Positions 17,004-25,086 of a stretch of DNA of 64,000 nt are shown in pieces; the stretch's first letter is position 1, and every line of letters starts with the position of its first letter. This DNA comes from an uncultured Prevotellaceae bacterium. Its GTDB lineage: Bacteria; Bacteroidota; Bacteroidia; Bacteroidales; Muribaculaceae. The position numbers and the translations under genes are program-made. The notes beneath the pieces are model-generated. The model saw only the letters and a program-made list of their open reading frames with translations, was not told the origin of the DNA and made no database searches. The stretch spans positions 1 to 64,000 of the forward strand of contig ONEL01000015.1 in the NCBI GenBank assembly GCA_900316835.1, given 5' to 3'.

Positions 17004-17845
17004 CCGTAAGTCTCGATGAGATATTTTACAAATTGCACATCGCTGAAGTTGACAGTTCCCTGGTCGTGCTGGTTGAGACGAGCAATTTGCCTCATCTCGT
17101 CATCAGAGAGCTTGAAGTCAAAGATATTGATATTTTGCTCCATGCGCTCACGATGCGTGCTCTTGGGGATAGCCACAATGCCTCGCTGAGTGAGCCAGCG
17201 CAATGCCACCTGAGCGGCACTCTTGCCATAATTCTTGCCAATACCGGCAAGTAAATCGCTCTTGACAACACCGTCCACGCCCTGACCGCCAAGTGGTCCC
17301 CATGCCATCATGCGAGTGCCAAAGTCGTTGAGCAATGGTTCAATTTCTTGTTGCTGGATGAGAGGATTGCATTGCAGCTGGTTAATCATTGGCTTGACGT
17401 CGACATAGTGAGCGAAGTCGAAGAAGCGCGCTTGCTGGAAGTTAGACACACCAATGGCACGAACCTTGCCATCGCGATAGGCCTTCTCCATAGCTCGCCA
17501 CGTGCCGAAGATGTCGCCGTAGGCCTGATGAATGAGCAAGAGGTCGATATAATCGGTTTGCAACTTGCGCAGGCTCTCGTCGATGCTTGCCGCCGCTTTT
17601 TCTTCGCCAGCGTTAGAAATCCACACTTTGGTCACCAAGAACAGGTCCTCGCGCTTGATTCCACTCTTGGTAATCGCTGCACCCACGCCCTCCTCGTTAA
17701 AATAGGCTTGAGCTGTATCGATAAGTCGATATCCCACACTCAGGGCATCGCTCACGCATCGTTCACATTCTTGTGGAGTTACCTGAAACACGCCATAGCC
17801 CAGCAATGGCATTTCCACACCATTAGTAAGTTTTATTGTCTCCAT
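17000..17845 (-). CDS. Aldo/keto reductase
   Basis: A 281-aa (alpha/beta)8 NADPH-dependent reductase of carbonyl compounds. The catalytic tetrad is visible: Asp and Tyr in IDTAQAYFNEEGVG (about 44-50), Lys in LFLVTKVWIS (about 75) and His in LLLIHQAYGD (about 107). The family motifs AIGVSNFQ (about 137) and the C-terminal IPKSTHRERMEQN NADP-binding segment are present. Length matches the family. It overlaps the downstream NTF2-like gene by four bases and lies 16 bases after the SDR gene, in an operon with two flavodoxins. Together these suggest reduction of electrophilic carbonyls, but the substrate is unknown. Confidence 0.9.
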   Translation of the reverse strand: METIKLTNGVEMPLLGYGVFQVTPQECERCVSDALSVGYRLIDTAQAYFNEEGVGAAITKSGIKREDLFLVTKVWISNAGEEKAAASIDESLRKLQTDYIDLLLIHQAYGDIFGTWRAMEKAYRDGKVRAIGVSNFQQARFFDFAHYVDVKPMINQLQCNPLIQQQEIEPLLNDFGTRMMAWGPLGGQGVDGVVKSDLLAGIGKNYGKSAAQVALRWLTQRGIVAIPKSTHRERMEQNINIFDFKLSDDEMRQIARLNQHDQGTVNFSDVQFVKYLIETYG

Positions 17846-17861
17846 AATATTTCAATAGGTT

Positions 17862-18695
17862 TTAATGAGTTGATTTTAAATATTGCAAGTCGCCATACCA
17901 ATAGCTGGCAGTGCAACCACCGTCGATGAGGAAGTCGGCACCGCTGATGAAACGGCCACGGCTCGACATGAGAAACTCGGCGAGGTCGCCCACTTCATCG
18001 GGCGTGCCAGCACGTCTCGCCGGCATACCCTCAATCATTTTCAGATACCCCTCTTTGCGCGGGCCGTGCAGCTCGTCGTTGGCCAAAGGCGTGATGATGA
18101 TGCCGGGAGAAATGCTATTGATGGTAGCTCCGCGACGCCCCCAGCGGGTGGCTTCGTACATCACGCGGAGCACATTGCAACGCTTCGAATACTGATAGGC
18201 TTTCAGCGTGTCGTTGATTTCCTTCAAGAACGGCAGTTCCAGCAGTTTATCCGTAGGTGTTGTAGCCAAAGCCTCGTTCTGCTCATGAGGCAGTGCCGGC
18301 AGACGATGGCCGCTCTGCGAGGAGATAATTACACCCGAACCGCCCTCGCCTATCACCTTTCCAAACTCATCAAGGAGCACACTTGTGCCATAGAGGTCGA
18401 CTTGCAAGATGCGCTCGACAGGTGCTTGCGAGGGCGACACCCCAGCTGCATTGATGAGGTTTACCACTTCGCCAAGGGCAGTTGCTTTGTTCACAAGCCC
18501 TAAAAAGGACTCTTTTGAACCAAGGTCGGCCTCAACAGGCGTGCACTCAAAACCTGCGTTGTCAAGCATTTGAGCCGCTTGCTTAGCATTCTCAAAACTA
18601 TAATCGGCTATCACTAAGCGCTTACCAGCCGACACCCGTCGTGCGATAGCAATGCCAATGCTACCTGCACCAACTAATACAACAACTTGTTTCAT
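17862..18695 (-). CDS. Short-chain dehydrogenase/reductase (SDR)
   Basis: A 277-aa classical SDR. The nucleotide-binding turn reads VLVGAGSIGIAIARRVS (residues 5-22), an altered TGxxxGxG with V-G-A-G-S-I-G. NAAGVSPSQ (about 86) replaces NNAG. The active site has S in SSQSGHRL (about 126) and YQYSK (about 163), that is YxxxK. ISPGIIITPL is the usual loop after the active site. The C-terminus contains FISGADFLIDGGCTAS, common to the family. It lies in the leftward redox operon, 8 bases after the flavodoxin gene. Likely an NAD(P)-dependent oxidoreductase; substrate unknown. Confidence 0.88.
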   Translation of the reverse strand: MKQVVVLVGAGSIGIAIARRVSAGKRLVIADYSFENAKQAAQMLDNAGFECTPVEADLGSKESFLGLVNKATALGEVVNLINAAGVSPSQAPVERILQVDLYGTSVLLDEFGKVIGEGGSGVIISSQSGHRLPALPHEQNEALATTPTDKLLELPFLKEINDTLKAYQYSKRCNVLRVMYEATRWGRRGATINSISPGIIITPLANDELHGPRKEGYLKMIEGMPARRAGTPDEVGDLAEFLMSSRGRFISGADFLIDGGCTASYWYGDLQYLKSTH

Positions 18696-18703
18696 AACAT
18701 TGC

Positions 18704-19222
18704 CTATTTTGCCATTTCTACAATGCGAGCGACATGCGCGTCGGCATGAGCAGCTTCGGCCCCATGAATTGAGACGCCATCGGCGACATCGCTATTTGGG
18801 CACAAACTCCTGATAAAGCGCACACTGCTTCCCATGCCACTACCCTCGTTGGTACAGAATGGAATAATGCGCTTGCCGGCAAAGTTGTGCGACTCAAGGA
18901 ATGTGTAACAAACCATAGGCATTGTTCCCCACCAGTTGGGATAACCAAGAATAATGGTGTCGTACTGGTCGATGCTATCAAGGTTCTCCTTCATTTCGGG
19001 ACGCGCCTTGTCGCGCAGTTCCTGTTTAGCTTCCTCGATGCAGGTCATGTAGGAGTCACTGTAGTGGCGCACAGTGTCGATGTGAAAAACATCGGCATCG
19101 GGCATGAGAGCCTTGATTTTCTCCACTACCACCTCGGTGTTGCCCTTGGGCAAACTGATGATGCTACCATTCACATAGTTCTCGCCACGACGCGAGTAAT
19201 AAGCTATAAGTGTCTTTGCCAT
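18704..19222 (-). CDS. Flavodoxin family protein
   Basis: This 172-aa cytoplasmic protein starts KTLIAYYSRRGENYVNG, the flavodoxin phosphate-loop region, where the first T/S-x-T-G-N-T is degenerate, and continues with ILGYPNWWGTMPMVCYTFLE and IIPFCTNEGSGMGS, the two loops that contact the FMN ring. This is the flavodoxin_4 type common in Bacteroidota. It probably carries electrons for, or directly performs, reduction of a small substrate. It lies between an NTF2-like gene and the SDR gene. A second flavodoxin of the same type, with a lipoprotein signal, starts the operon. Confidence 0.87.
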   Translation of the reverse strand: MAKTLIAYYSRRGENYVNGSIISLPKGNTEVVVEKIKALMPDADVFHIDTVRHYSDSYMTCIEEAKQELRDKARPEMKENLDSIDQYDTIILGYPNWWGTMPMVCYTFLESHNFAGKRIIPFCTNEGSGMGSSVRFIRSLCPNSDVADGVSIHGAEAAHADAHVARIVEMAK

Positions 19223-19240
19223 AATAGACTTAATCCTGTT

Positions 19241-19672
19241 TTAGAGTTGAGGTTGAGTTGACCATTCAAAGTGTTGCTCACGCTCAGTAATCCACCAGCG
19301 TCCATCAATTTTTTCATACTTGTCGTAGTAGCGCACGGCATGCACAGTGAGCACATCCTTGCCATCCTGCTCGGTTACGAGAGTAGCAAGAGCATAGCAA
19401 GTGCCAGTGGCATGAGTGTCGTCAACGAAGTCAACACTCTGTTGTCCGTTCATGTGGAAAGACACCTTGGCTGCGCCAAATGCCTTGTACTGACGTATCA
19501 TGTCCTGCACGTCACGGGCTTGCATACCCAACTTGTCACCAAAGTAAACATCAAGCTTGATATCGGGGCTGAAAATTTCAACGTAGCAGTCTTGATTATT
19601 CTTGTCACTCTCGGTTGCATAGAAGTCTACTAAAGCCTTCAACTCCATGCGGTCTTGCATTCTAAAATTCAT
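19241..19672 (-). CDS. NTF2-like (SnoaL) protein
   Basis: A 143-aa cytoplasmic protein with the SnoaL-like fold: the helix RMELKALVDFYATESDKNN, the strand region around PDIKLDVYFG, and the final ...KIDGRWWITEREQHFEW, where the W-x-I motif marks the family's last strands. There is no signal peptide, unlike the second NTF2-like protein of the operon. SnoaL-like proteins are small hydratases, isomerases or ligand binders; conserved active-site residues cannot be assigned here. It lies 18 bases upstream of the flavodoxin gene. Confidence 0.8.
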   Translation of the reverse strand: MNFRMQDRMELKALVDFYATESDKNNQDCYVEIFSPDIKLDVYFGDKLGMQARDVQDMIRQYKAFGAAKVSFHMNGQQSVDFVDDTHATGTCYALATLVTEQDGKDVLTVHAVRYYDKYEKIDGRWWITEREQHFEWSTQPQL

Positions 19673-19716
19673 AGTGTCAGTCTTGTTTTTTATTTGTTAG
19701 TAATTTATCCTCAATA

Positions 19717-20331
19717 TTAATATCCAAGCCCTTTGAGCCACTTCTCGATGGTTGCTTTGCCAGAGCGCACGTCGTGGCCATAAATGCTGAAGCCGTCCTT
19801 GACCGTGGCTTTGGGGTAAGCCTTCTTCACGTCGTTTACACAGTTGCCCAAGCCACTCCCCTCATGGGTAGTGAATGGGATGATAGTCTTGCCACCGAGG
19901 TCACACTTCGAGAAGAAAGTAAACATCACCTGCGGGTAAGTTCCCCACCACACAGGACCGCCAATGAAAACGGTTGAATACTGTGCCACGTCAATGCTAC
20001 CCTCATACTCTGGCAACTCACCCCGCTGTTGCTCAATCTTGGCAAGGTCGCACAGGGGCTTGTAGGCCATACCATCATACTTGTGAGTCACGATCTCAAA
20101 CTGGTCGGCACCAGTGATGTCGCTGATGTAGTCGGCCACAATTTTCGTATTCCCCACTTGAATATTACCCACGGCATAATTGTCGCCAGCGTGAGAGAAG
20201 AACACAACCAGGGCTTTTTCGCCATTTTTAGCCTTAGCTGTCGCCGTTGCACTAGATTGATTAGTTTGCCCACAAGCTGTTGTCGCCAGCGTGAGCAACA
20301 TGATTGCAAATGTTAAAATGCGATGTTTCAT
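19717..20331 (-). CDS. Flavodoxin lipoprotein
   Basis: This 204-aa protein begins with a lipoprotein signal (MKHRILTFAIMLLTLATTAC, Cys at 20), a short linker rich in A, S and T, and a flavodoxin_4 domain: KALVVFFSHAGDNYAVG, VFIGGPVWWGTYPQVMFTFF and IIPFTTHEGSGLG are the FMN-binding loops. An exported, lipid-anchored flavodoxin is common in Bacteroidota and implies redox chemistry at the periplasmic face. It is the first gene of the leftward redox operon, behind a good promoter at 20374-20404, and divergent from the AraC gene. Confidence 0.88.
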   Translation of the reverse strand: MKHRILTFAIMLLTLATTACGQTNQSSATATAKAKNGEKALVVFFSHAGDNYAVGNIQVGNTKIVADYISDITGADQFEIVTHKYDGMAYKPLCDLAKIEQQRGELPEYEGSIDVAQYSTVFIGGPVWWGTYPQVMFTFFSKCDLGGKTIIPFTTHEGSGLGNCVNDVKKAYPKATVKDGFSIYGHDVRSGKATIEKWLKGLGY

Positions 20332-20373
20332 TTTGTTTTTCTATTATTTTAGTTCTTTTAAAAATTTCACATC

Positions 20374-20404
20374 GCAAAATTACATCCCTAATCTTTTACA
20401 ACAA
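20374..20404 (-). promoter_or_regulatory. Promoter of the redox operon
   Basis: On the minus strand TAATTTTGC (20382-20374) fits the -7 consensus. TTG at 20404-20402 lies 19 bp upstream in the -33 position. The predicted leader before the flavodoxin start at 20331 is about 35 bases. AraC-type control from the divergent gene would act in the 20400-20570 interval. Confidence 0.65.
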
Positions 20405-20571
20405 TTACACAAATTGCGGTTCATTTTACCAAAAACAGAAAAAAGTTTTCTTGTCAATATATATGCAATTATTTCCTGTTATGTATAAATGGATTAGGTG
20501 GAGTCAAGAAATAATAATACAATTCAGTTGCAATTTATTTTGTATTTCTCTCGCCTTGCGTTATTTTTTTG

Positions 20572-20580
20572 TAAATTTGC
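20572..20580 (+). promoter_or_regulatory. -7 box touching the AraC start codon
   Basis: TAAATTTGC is a consensus -7 element. TAAATTTG ends 6 bases before the ATG at 20586, so the transcript would start at or next to the ATG, giving a leaderless mRNA. No convincing -33 TTTG at normal spacing is visible. Confidence 0.55.
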
Positions 20581-20585
20581 AGTCG

Positions 20586-21410
20586 ATGGACTCAATGCAA
20601 CATATTATATTAGATAACACACTACAGCGCATAGGCGATGAGCAGTATGAAGGCTACATCTGTCATGGCTATTGCTATGGTGGGGAGTGCACCTTTGAGC
20701 GCAACAATAAGCATTTCAAGATGCAAGCTGGCGATTGCATTATTATCTCTAGGCGTGGCGACCTGGTAGAGAACTTGCGAGAGAGTGCCGATTTCAAGAT
20801 TGATGTGATCTACGTCACACAACAATTTATTGAACTTTCCACTCCCCAGAGCAACTATGGAATGCGTGGGCACCTAGCGCTCTTTGAAAACCCCATCATG
20901 CGTCTCACTCCCGAGCAGCAAGAGATTTGCCGAATGAACTTCGACTACGTGAAACTCAGGCTCAAGCAAGTGGAGCACCGCTTTCGTCACGATGCCTTGA
21001 TGAACGCCATTGAGTGCATGATTATTGATTTCTTCGATTTTCATGCTCAACTGTATGGGGTAGATAAAATAAGTTCGCAGTATCATCAGCTCATGAGCGA
21101 ATTCATTGATCTGCTAGAACGTGGTGATTACCGCCAAAATCGTGAGATAAGCTACTATGCCAACAAGCTATGTGTCACCCCCAAATACCTTAGCGAGGTG
21201 TCGAAGAAAGTGAGTGGCATGCCTGCCAACTACTGGATTACACGCTATGCGTCGCTCGACATCAGCCGCCTACTTCGTGACCGGTCGCTCTCTCTTTCAG
21301 AGGTCAGCGACATGTTTGGTTTCTCGTCGATGTCGCATTTCACGCGTTATGTTCAAAACAACCTGGGCGCTAAGCCAAGCGACTTCAGGAGCTGCCCCCA
21401 TAGCCTATAG
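20586..21410 (+). CDS. AraC-family transcriptional regulator
   Basis: The protein of 274 aa starts MDSMQHIILD at 20586. This start was chosen because the -7 box lies just before it; the frame is open upstream but that part reads through the promoter. Residues 10-150 form a cupin-like sensor domain without obvious metal ligands. The C-terminal 100 residues hold the two helix-turn-helix motifs of AraC: YANKLCVTPKYLSEVSKKVS, and LSEVSDMFGFSSMSHFTRYV followed by GAKPSDFR. It is divergent from the redox operon and is its likely regulator, as is common in this arrangement (inference). The effector is unknown. Confidence 0.9.
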   Translation: MDSMQHIILDNTLQRIGDEQYEGYICHGYCYGGECTFERNNKHFKMQAGDCIIISRRGDLVENLRESADFKIDVIYVTQQFIELSTPQSNYGMRGHLALFENPIMRLTPEQQEICRMNFDYVKLRLKQVEHRFRHDALMNAIECMIIDFFDFHAQLYGVDKISSQYHQLMSEFIDLLERGDYRQNREISYYANKLCVTPKYLSEVSKKVSGMPANYWITRYASLDISRLLRDRSLSLSEVSDMFGFSSMSHFTRYVQNNLGAKPSDFRSCPHSL

Positions 21411-21467
21411 CGCAAATTAGTTTTTATTTATCTTCATGTTGGATAACTACCTCATTAGCTTCAGCTT

Positions 21468-21749
21468 ATGTTACAAATTATACTAATAATGGCAGCAGGC
21501 ATAGTTGCGGGCTGGCTACTGCGACGACACCAGTTCAAGTGGATAAACGCGTTGCTCATGGTGCTGGTGTGGGCTTTGCTCTTCTTCTTGGGCGTGGAAG
21601 TTGGGGAAAACGATAATGTTCTCAATAGTCTCAACAAGCTAGGACTAGAAGCACTACTGCTCTCGATAGCAGGCACTGCCGGCAGCATAGCTCTTGCCTG
21701 GGCATTGTGGAAATCCATCAAGCGCAAAGAAGGAGGTCCCAATCCATGA
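21468..21749 (+). CDS. Lysine exporter LysO-type, N-terminal half
   Basis: This 93-aa protein has three hydrophobic segments (LQIILIMAAGIVAGWLL, WINALLMVLVWALLFFLGVE, LEALLLSIAGTAGSIALAWAL) and corresponds to the first DUF340 half of LysO (YbjE), the inner-membrane exporter of lysine and related thialysine. In E. coli LysO is a single protein of about 300 aa. Here it is two genes that overlap by four bases (ATGA at 21746), so the halves are coupled and should assemble together. No lysine riboswitch was recognised upstream. Confidence 0.82.
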   Translation: MLQIILIMAAGIVAGWLLRRHQFKWINALLMVLVWALLFFLGVEVGENDNVLNSLNKLGLEALLLSIAGTAGSIALAWALWKSIKRKEGGPNP

Positions 21750-22348
21750 GAGGAAGCTTGATAATAGTGGGATTTTTCGTCATTGGCATTGTGGTGGGCA
21801 TTTTTCATCTCATCCCACAAGGCTTGATGATGAGCAACGTGAGCTATATCACATTGTGCGCACTCATCTTCCTGGTAGGGTTCATGATTGGTAACGACGC
21901 CGACATTCTTAATAAGTTCCGCAAGCTCAACCGTCGGTACATGCTCTTGCCGTTGATGACCATTGTGGGGACACTTGCCGGTTGCGCTATCACCACGCTA
22001 CTGTTACCTCATCGCTCATTGACCGATTGCTTGGCTGTGGGCTCAGGAATGGGTTACTACTCACTATCTAGCGTGCTCATCACGCAATATCGAGGTGCCG
22101 ACTTAGGCACCGTGGCGCTACTTGCCAATATCGTGCGCGAAGTCATCACCCTTCTTGGTGCTCCACTAATGGTGCAATGGTTTGGAAAACTTGCACCAAT
22201 CTCGGTGGGCGGAGCCACAACCATGGACACCACGCTTCCCATCCTCACCAACGCTTGTGGCAAAGACCTGGTAATAGTGTCGATATTTCACGGATTTGTC
22301 GTCGACTTCAGCGTGCCATTCCTAGTAACCTTATTTTGTTCAATCTAA
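21746..22348 (+). CDS. lysO: Lysine exporter LysO-type, C-terminal half
   Basis: A 200-aa membrane protein with about six helices, starting MRGSLIIVGFFVIGIVVGIF at the ATG that overlaps the previous stop. It matches the C-terminal DUF340 region of LysO: FLVGFMIGNDADIL, LAVGSGMGYYSLSS and NIVREVITLLGAPLMVQ are family-like segments. In some annotations this half alone is called LysO. Function as an amino acid exporter follows from the family; the export substrate here is not shown. Length of the two halves together (293 aa) fits the single-chain protein. Confidence 0.85.
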   Translation: MRGSLIIVGFFVIGIVVGIFHLIPQGLMMSNVSYITLCALIFLVGFMIGNDADILNKFRKLNRRYMLLPLMTIVGTLAGCAITTLLLPHRSLTDCLAVGSGMGYYSLSSVLITQYRGADLGTVALLANIVREVITLLGAPLMVQWFGKLAPISVGGATTMDTTLPILTNACGKDLVIVSIFHGFVVDFSVPFLVTLFCSI

Positions 22349-22360
22349 AAAACTGAAGAA

Positions 22361-22969
22361 TTACTTTCTCTTCATCTCAAATCCCACCATCACATCGCTG
22401 AAGTTGCGGCTCAGGAACGACAAGGCTTTTAACGTCTCGCTGTGGCTCAACCCACTGAGCACATGCATTAATGCCAGCAGTCGGTCGGTGTCGAAGGCAA
22501 TATACAATTTCTTGCCGTCGCGGTGGGTGTGAGACTTGAGCGGAATGCCGTTCCACCTGAGCGTGAGTTGCTCAGTAGCGGTGTCGTAGGTGTAGCGCCC
22601 CTTCATGGGCAGTCCCAGCAATCGCATCTCCCAGTTCCCATCGGCGCTAAGGGTCATGGAATTCCAGCGTTTCTTTATCTTTAGTTTCTTAAAGGCTTTA
22701 TCCAGATTCTTCTTTAGCTTGCTCTTGGCGATGGGCTTGCCTAGTTTTCCCACGAAACTCGCGCCCTGGGCATGAACATAGGGCTTACTATACTGCCACT
22801 CACCAGCTACCACCTGGCATGCCGCTAGTCTTGCTATCTCGACGGTGTCGTCCTCAACCTCCAGCACCTGTGCCGGGTCGAAATAGGCAATGCTGTCCTG
22901 GGCGTACACATTTAAAGACAGCCCCAGGACAAAAAATAGGGCTAGAATGTAATAAATTATATGCTTCAT
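22361..22969 (-). CDS. DUF4923 lipocalin-like secreted protein
   Basis: A protein of 202 aa from the ATG at 22969. It has a signal peptide (MKHIIYYILALFFVLGLSLN ... YAQ), then a DUF4923-type domain: VAGEWQYSKPYVHAQGASFV, the charged stretch KSKLKKNLDKAFKKLKIKKR, and beta strands such as NSMTLSADGNWEMRLLG and LTLRWNGIPLKSHTH. It resembles a lipocalin barrel with an inserted helix. The function is unknown; the domain is widespread in Bacteroidales and probably sits in the periplasm. It is convergent with lysO. A -7 box lies 6 bases before the ATG, so its mRNA may be leaderless. Confidence 0.82.
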   Translation of the reverse strand: MKHIIYYILALFFVLGLSLNVYAQDSIAYFDPAQVLEVEDDTVEIARLAACQVVAGEWQYSKPYVHAQGASFVGKLGKPIAKSKLKKNLDKAFKKLKIKKRWNSMTLSADGNWEMRLLGLPMKGRYTYDTATEQLTLRWNGIPLKSHTHRDGKKLYIAFDTDRLLALMHVLSGLSHSETLKALSFLSRNFSDVMVGFEMKRK

Positions 22970-22974
22970 AATGT

Positions 22975-22983
22975 GCAAAGATA
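22975..22983 (-). promoter_or_regulatory. -7 box next to the DUF4923 start codon
   Basis: TATCTTTGC on the minus strand. TATCTTTG ends 6 bases before the ATG at 22969. The upstream TTG in frame lies within this element and so is an unlikely start. Confidence 0.55.
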
Positions 22984-23062
22984 AATAAAATATTCAACCT
23001 CACCCACCACACTGGCAACATTTTATTTACTAAACCATTTTAGATATTACAAAAAATGAATG

Positions 23063-23071
23063 TATCTTTGC
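23063..23071 (+). promoter_or_regulatory. -7 box for the TIGR04076 gene
   Basis: TATCTTTGC matches the -7 consensus and ends 20 bases before the ATG at 23091. The -33 partner is not clear. Confidence 0.5.
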
Positions 23072-23090
23072 CGAACAAACGTGAAACATA

Positions 23091-23393
23091 ATGAAAAAAG
23101 TTAAGATTACCGTGATGCGAATGGCTTGCTACCACGACTTGATGGAGCAATATGAAAATCCCATTGAGCACACTTGCGACATGACGGTGGGACGCACATT
23201 CATAGTGGAAAACTGCCGGCAGCCACAGGGCATGTGCGACAGTGCTTGGGAAACGTTGCGGCCCTTTGTGCACGAACTTGCTCAAGGTGGCGGAAACTTC
23301 TTCGACGGGTGGATGAAAAATCCCCACAGCGCTATGCTCTCATGCAATGATGGTTTTCGCCCCGTCACATTCCTAGTGGAGGCACTGGAATAG
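23091..23393 (+). CDS. TIGR04076 family protein
   Basis: This 100-aa soluble protein starts MKKVKITVMRMACYHDLMEQ and has the conserved pattern of the TIGR04076 family: an early Cys, the strand FIVENCRQPQGMCDSAW, LRPFVHELAQGGG, a W, and a C-terminal strand ending FLVEAL. Family members are small, cysteine-containing and found mostly in anaerobes; no function is known. The Cys residues near positions 13, 26, 40 and 46 may bind metal (inference). It has its own promoter and stands alone. Confidence 0.85.
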   Translation: MKKVKITVMRMACYHDLMEQYENPIEHTCDMTVGRTFIVENCRQPQGMCDSAWETLRPFVHELAQGGGNFFDGWMKNPHSAMLSCNDGFRPVTFLVEALE

Positions 23394-23433
23394 ATATCCT
23401 AACAACAATAACCTAAAACTAAAAACTTTTCAC

Positions 23434-23442
23434 TATCTTTGC
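23434..23442 (+). promoter_or_regulatory. -7 box for the DUF59/lpxH pair
   Basis: TATCTTTGC at the consensus -7 position, ending 25 bases before the ATG at 23468. No clear TTTG at -33. Confidence 0.5.
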
Positions 23443-23467
23443 AGTCGCTAAAGATCAAAAAAACGAT

Positions 23468-23794
23468 ATGGATAAAGATAAAAAGCTTAAGCTTGAAGAG
23501 CAAATAGTCATGATGCTCAAGACGGTATTTGACCCCGAAATGCCCGTTGATGTATACAACTTGGGGCTCGTATACAATATTGACCTTCACGACGATGGTG
23601 TTGTAAACATTGACATGACACTCACCGCACCTAACTGCCCCATGGCCGATTTCATATTTGAGGACATTCGCCAAAAGGTGGAGAGCATCGACGGCATTGA
23701 GACCTGCAATGTGAAGCTCGTCTTTGAACCCGAGTGGGACATGAGCATGATGAGCGACGAGGCACGCTTAGAGCTAGGGTTTGACGTTGAATAA
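23468..23794 (+). CDS. MIP18/DUF59 family iron-sulfur assembly protein
   Basis: This 108-aa protein has the MIP18 (DUF59) fold found in SufT and PaaD-like proteins, which help mature iron-sulfur proteins. The N-terminal helix EEQIVMMLKTVFDPEMPVDV contains the conserved DPE, followed by YNLGLVYNIDLHDDGVVNID and MTLTAPNCPMADFI with the conserved Cys. VKLVFEPEWDMSMMSDEARL ends the domain, with the W-x-x-x-M-S motif typical of the family. The likely role is in Fe-S cluster insertion. lpxH follows 38 bases downstream and may be co-transcribed. Confidence 0.9.
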   Translation: MDKDKKLKLEEQIVMMLKTVFDPEMPVDVYNLGLVYNIDLHDDGVVNIDMTLTAPNCPMADFIFEDIRQKVESIDGIETCNVKLVFEPEWDMSMMSDEARLELGFDVE

Positions 23795-23832
23795 CCCATT
23801 ATATCCGGCACACAAGTAGAACGCTATTGACC

Positions 23833-24582
23833 ATGAAAAAAGCCTATTTCATCTCGGACGCACACTTGGGAGCTCGCTACATCAAGGACAAGCGCGAGCA
23901 CGAAGGGCGCCTCGTGCGCTTCCTCAATAGCATCAAGGACGATGTGAGTGAGCTATATTTGCTTGGCGACATACTCGATTATTGGTTTGAATACCGATAT
24001 GTCGTGCCTCGCGGTCACATCCGCTTCCTGAGCGCACTGGCTTCGCTTGCCGACTCGGGAGTGAAAATCTACTGGTTCACAGGCAATCACGACGTGTGGC
24101 TCTTCGACTATCTGGCAAGTGAAGTGGGCTTGACAGTGATCAAAGGCAATACCCAACTAGAAATAATGGGACACCACTTCTTGCTCTCACATGGCGATGA
24201 CGTGGGCTATCAAAAACTCAGCTATCGCATCACCCGCACCCTCTTTTATAACCGCTTTTGCCAGTGGCTATATGCTAGCATTCATCCCCGTTGGACCTAT
24301 CCACTTGCTTCGGGCTTGTCGCAGCAAAACCGCATTACCCGCAATCGTGAAGTGGAAGAACGCCTCAAGGAAGTGTGTGCCAAGCGCTTAGAAGAATTCA
24401 GCAACAGCTATGCCGCCACTCACCCCGAGGTGCAGCATTTCGTCTATGGCCATGTGCATTTAGCCCGCCATGTTGAGCTAGCCAGTGGTCGCACCATGAC
24501 CATTACCGGCGACTGGATAGACCAGTTCACCTATGCCACATTCGATGGCGAAACTGTATCATTGCACAAACATGAAGAATAA
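23833..24582 (+). CDS. lpxH: UDP-2,3-diacylglucosamine diphosphatase
   Basis: LpxH hydrolyses UDP-2,3-diacylglucosamine to lipid X and UMP at the inner-membrane face in lipid A synthesis. The 249-aa protein (ATG at 23833 chosen over an upstream TTG) has calcineurin-type metallophosphatase motifs: FISDAHLGA (D-x-H), LLGDILDYWFE (GDxxD), FTGNHDVW (GNHD), FLLSHGDDVG (H) and VYGHVHLA (GHxH). All metal ligands are present. Length and the LpxH-type central insertion fit the family, though YbbF/LpxH2-like relatives cannot be excluded from motifs alone. Confidence 0.87.
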   Translation: MKKAYFISDAHLGARYIKDKREHEGRLVRFLNSIKDDVSELYLLGDILDYWFEYRYVVPRGHIRFLSALASLADSGVKIYWFTGNHDVWLFDYLASEVGLTVIKGNTQLEIMGHHFLLSHGDDVGYQKLSYRITRTLFYNRFCQWLYASIHPRWTYPLASGLSQQNRITRNREVEERLKEVCAKRLEEFSNSYAATHPEVQHFVYGHVHLARHVELASGRTMTITGDWIDQFTYATFDGETVSLHKHEE

Positions 24583-24699
24583 ATTTTCTACAATTTTTAA
24601 GCACTTCAAATAGTTATACATCAACACATTAGCCCACGCATCACAGGGCACAACCTGAATTTGGCTATCAAAAAATTAGGATAATTCAAATTTTATGCA

Positions 24700-24783
24700 T
24701 AACTTTGCCAGCGCAAAAAGCAAAAGGTCATTGAAGAATATTTGACACATCCCAAATTTCCAGAATTGATTTCTGGTTTTTTT
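24700..24783 (+). ncRNA. Small RNA candidate 1
   Basis: TAACTTTGC (24700-24708) is a consensus -7 element. About 45 bases downstream of the expected start lies a hairpin CCAGAA/TTCTGG (24760-24776) with TTTTTTT directly after it, a terminator. The transcript would be about 70 nt. The -33 element is not evident. No open frame of note is inside it. Confidence 0.5.
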
Positions 24784-24946
24784 GGAACAAGCTCCGCAAT
24801 CGTTTGCATTAATTTAAATTAACACTTAGGTTAATCAATGTTAGTAGGAGCTAACAACAAGCTGTTATTCAGCTGGATTGCATGACTAAAAGACTTTCTA
24901 ACCACAAGAAGCTGCACTTCATAGACACAAATTTTTATAAATATTA

Positions 24947-25086
24947 TTTGCAGCTTATGAAATTAGACACTATTTTTGCATGAAAGTATAAACCTCAAAA
25001 CATTCTTTTATTACCTTACACAAAATTATTACCTATTGAATGCTTAGCAAGGATCATTTGACGAAAATAATCCTTGCTATTTTTTT
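24947..25086 (+). ncRNA. Small RNA candidate 2 with consensus promoter and terminator
   Basis: TTTG (24947-24950), a 20-bp spacer and TATTTTTGC (24971-24979) form a full Bacteroidota promoter. The terminator is a perfect 10-bp stem TAGCAAGGAT/ATCCTTGCTA (25045-25054 and 25070-25079) with seven T directly after it. The RNA would run from about 24985 to 25086, roughly 100 nt, with an unstructured AU-rich 5' part. No coding frame longer than a few codons is present. The pairing of a full promoter with a strong terminator over so short a distance is good evidence for a small RNA. Confidence 0.65.

Noticed and set aside
20304..20585. Upstream extension of the AraC frame
   Set aside because: The 94 extra codons cover the divergent operon promoter and the AraC -7 box, so the start at 20586 is preferred.
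23078..23093. Half-match to parS (ACGTGAAACA)
   Set aside because: Only the right half of the palindrome TGTTTCACGTGAAACA is kept, so ParB binding cannot be claimed.
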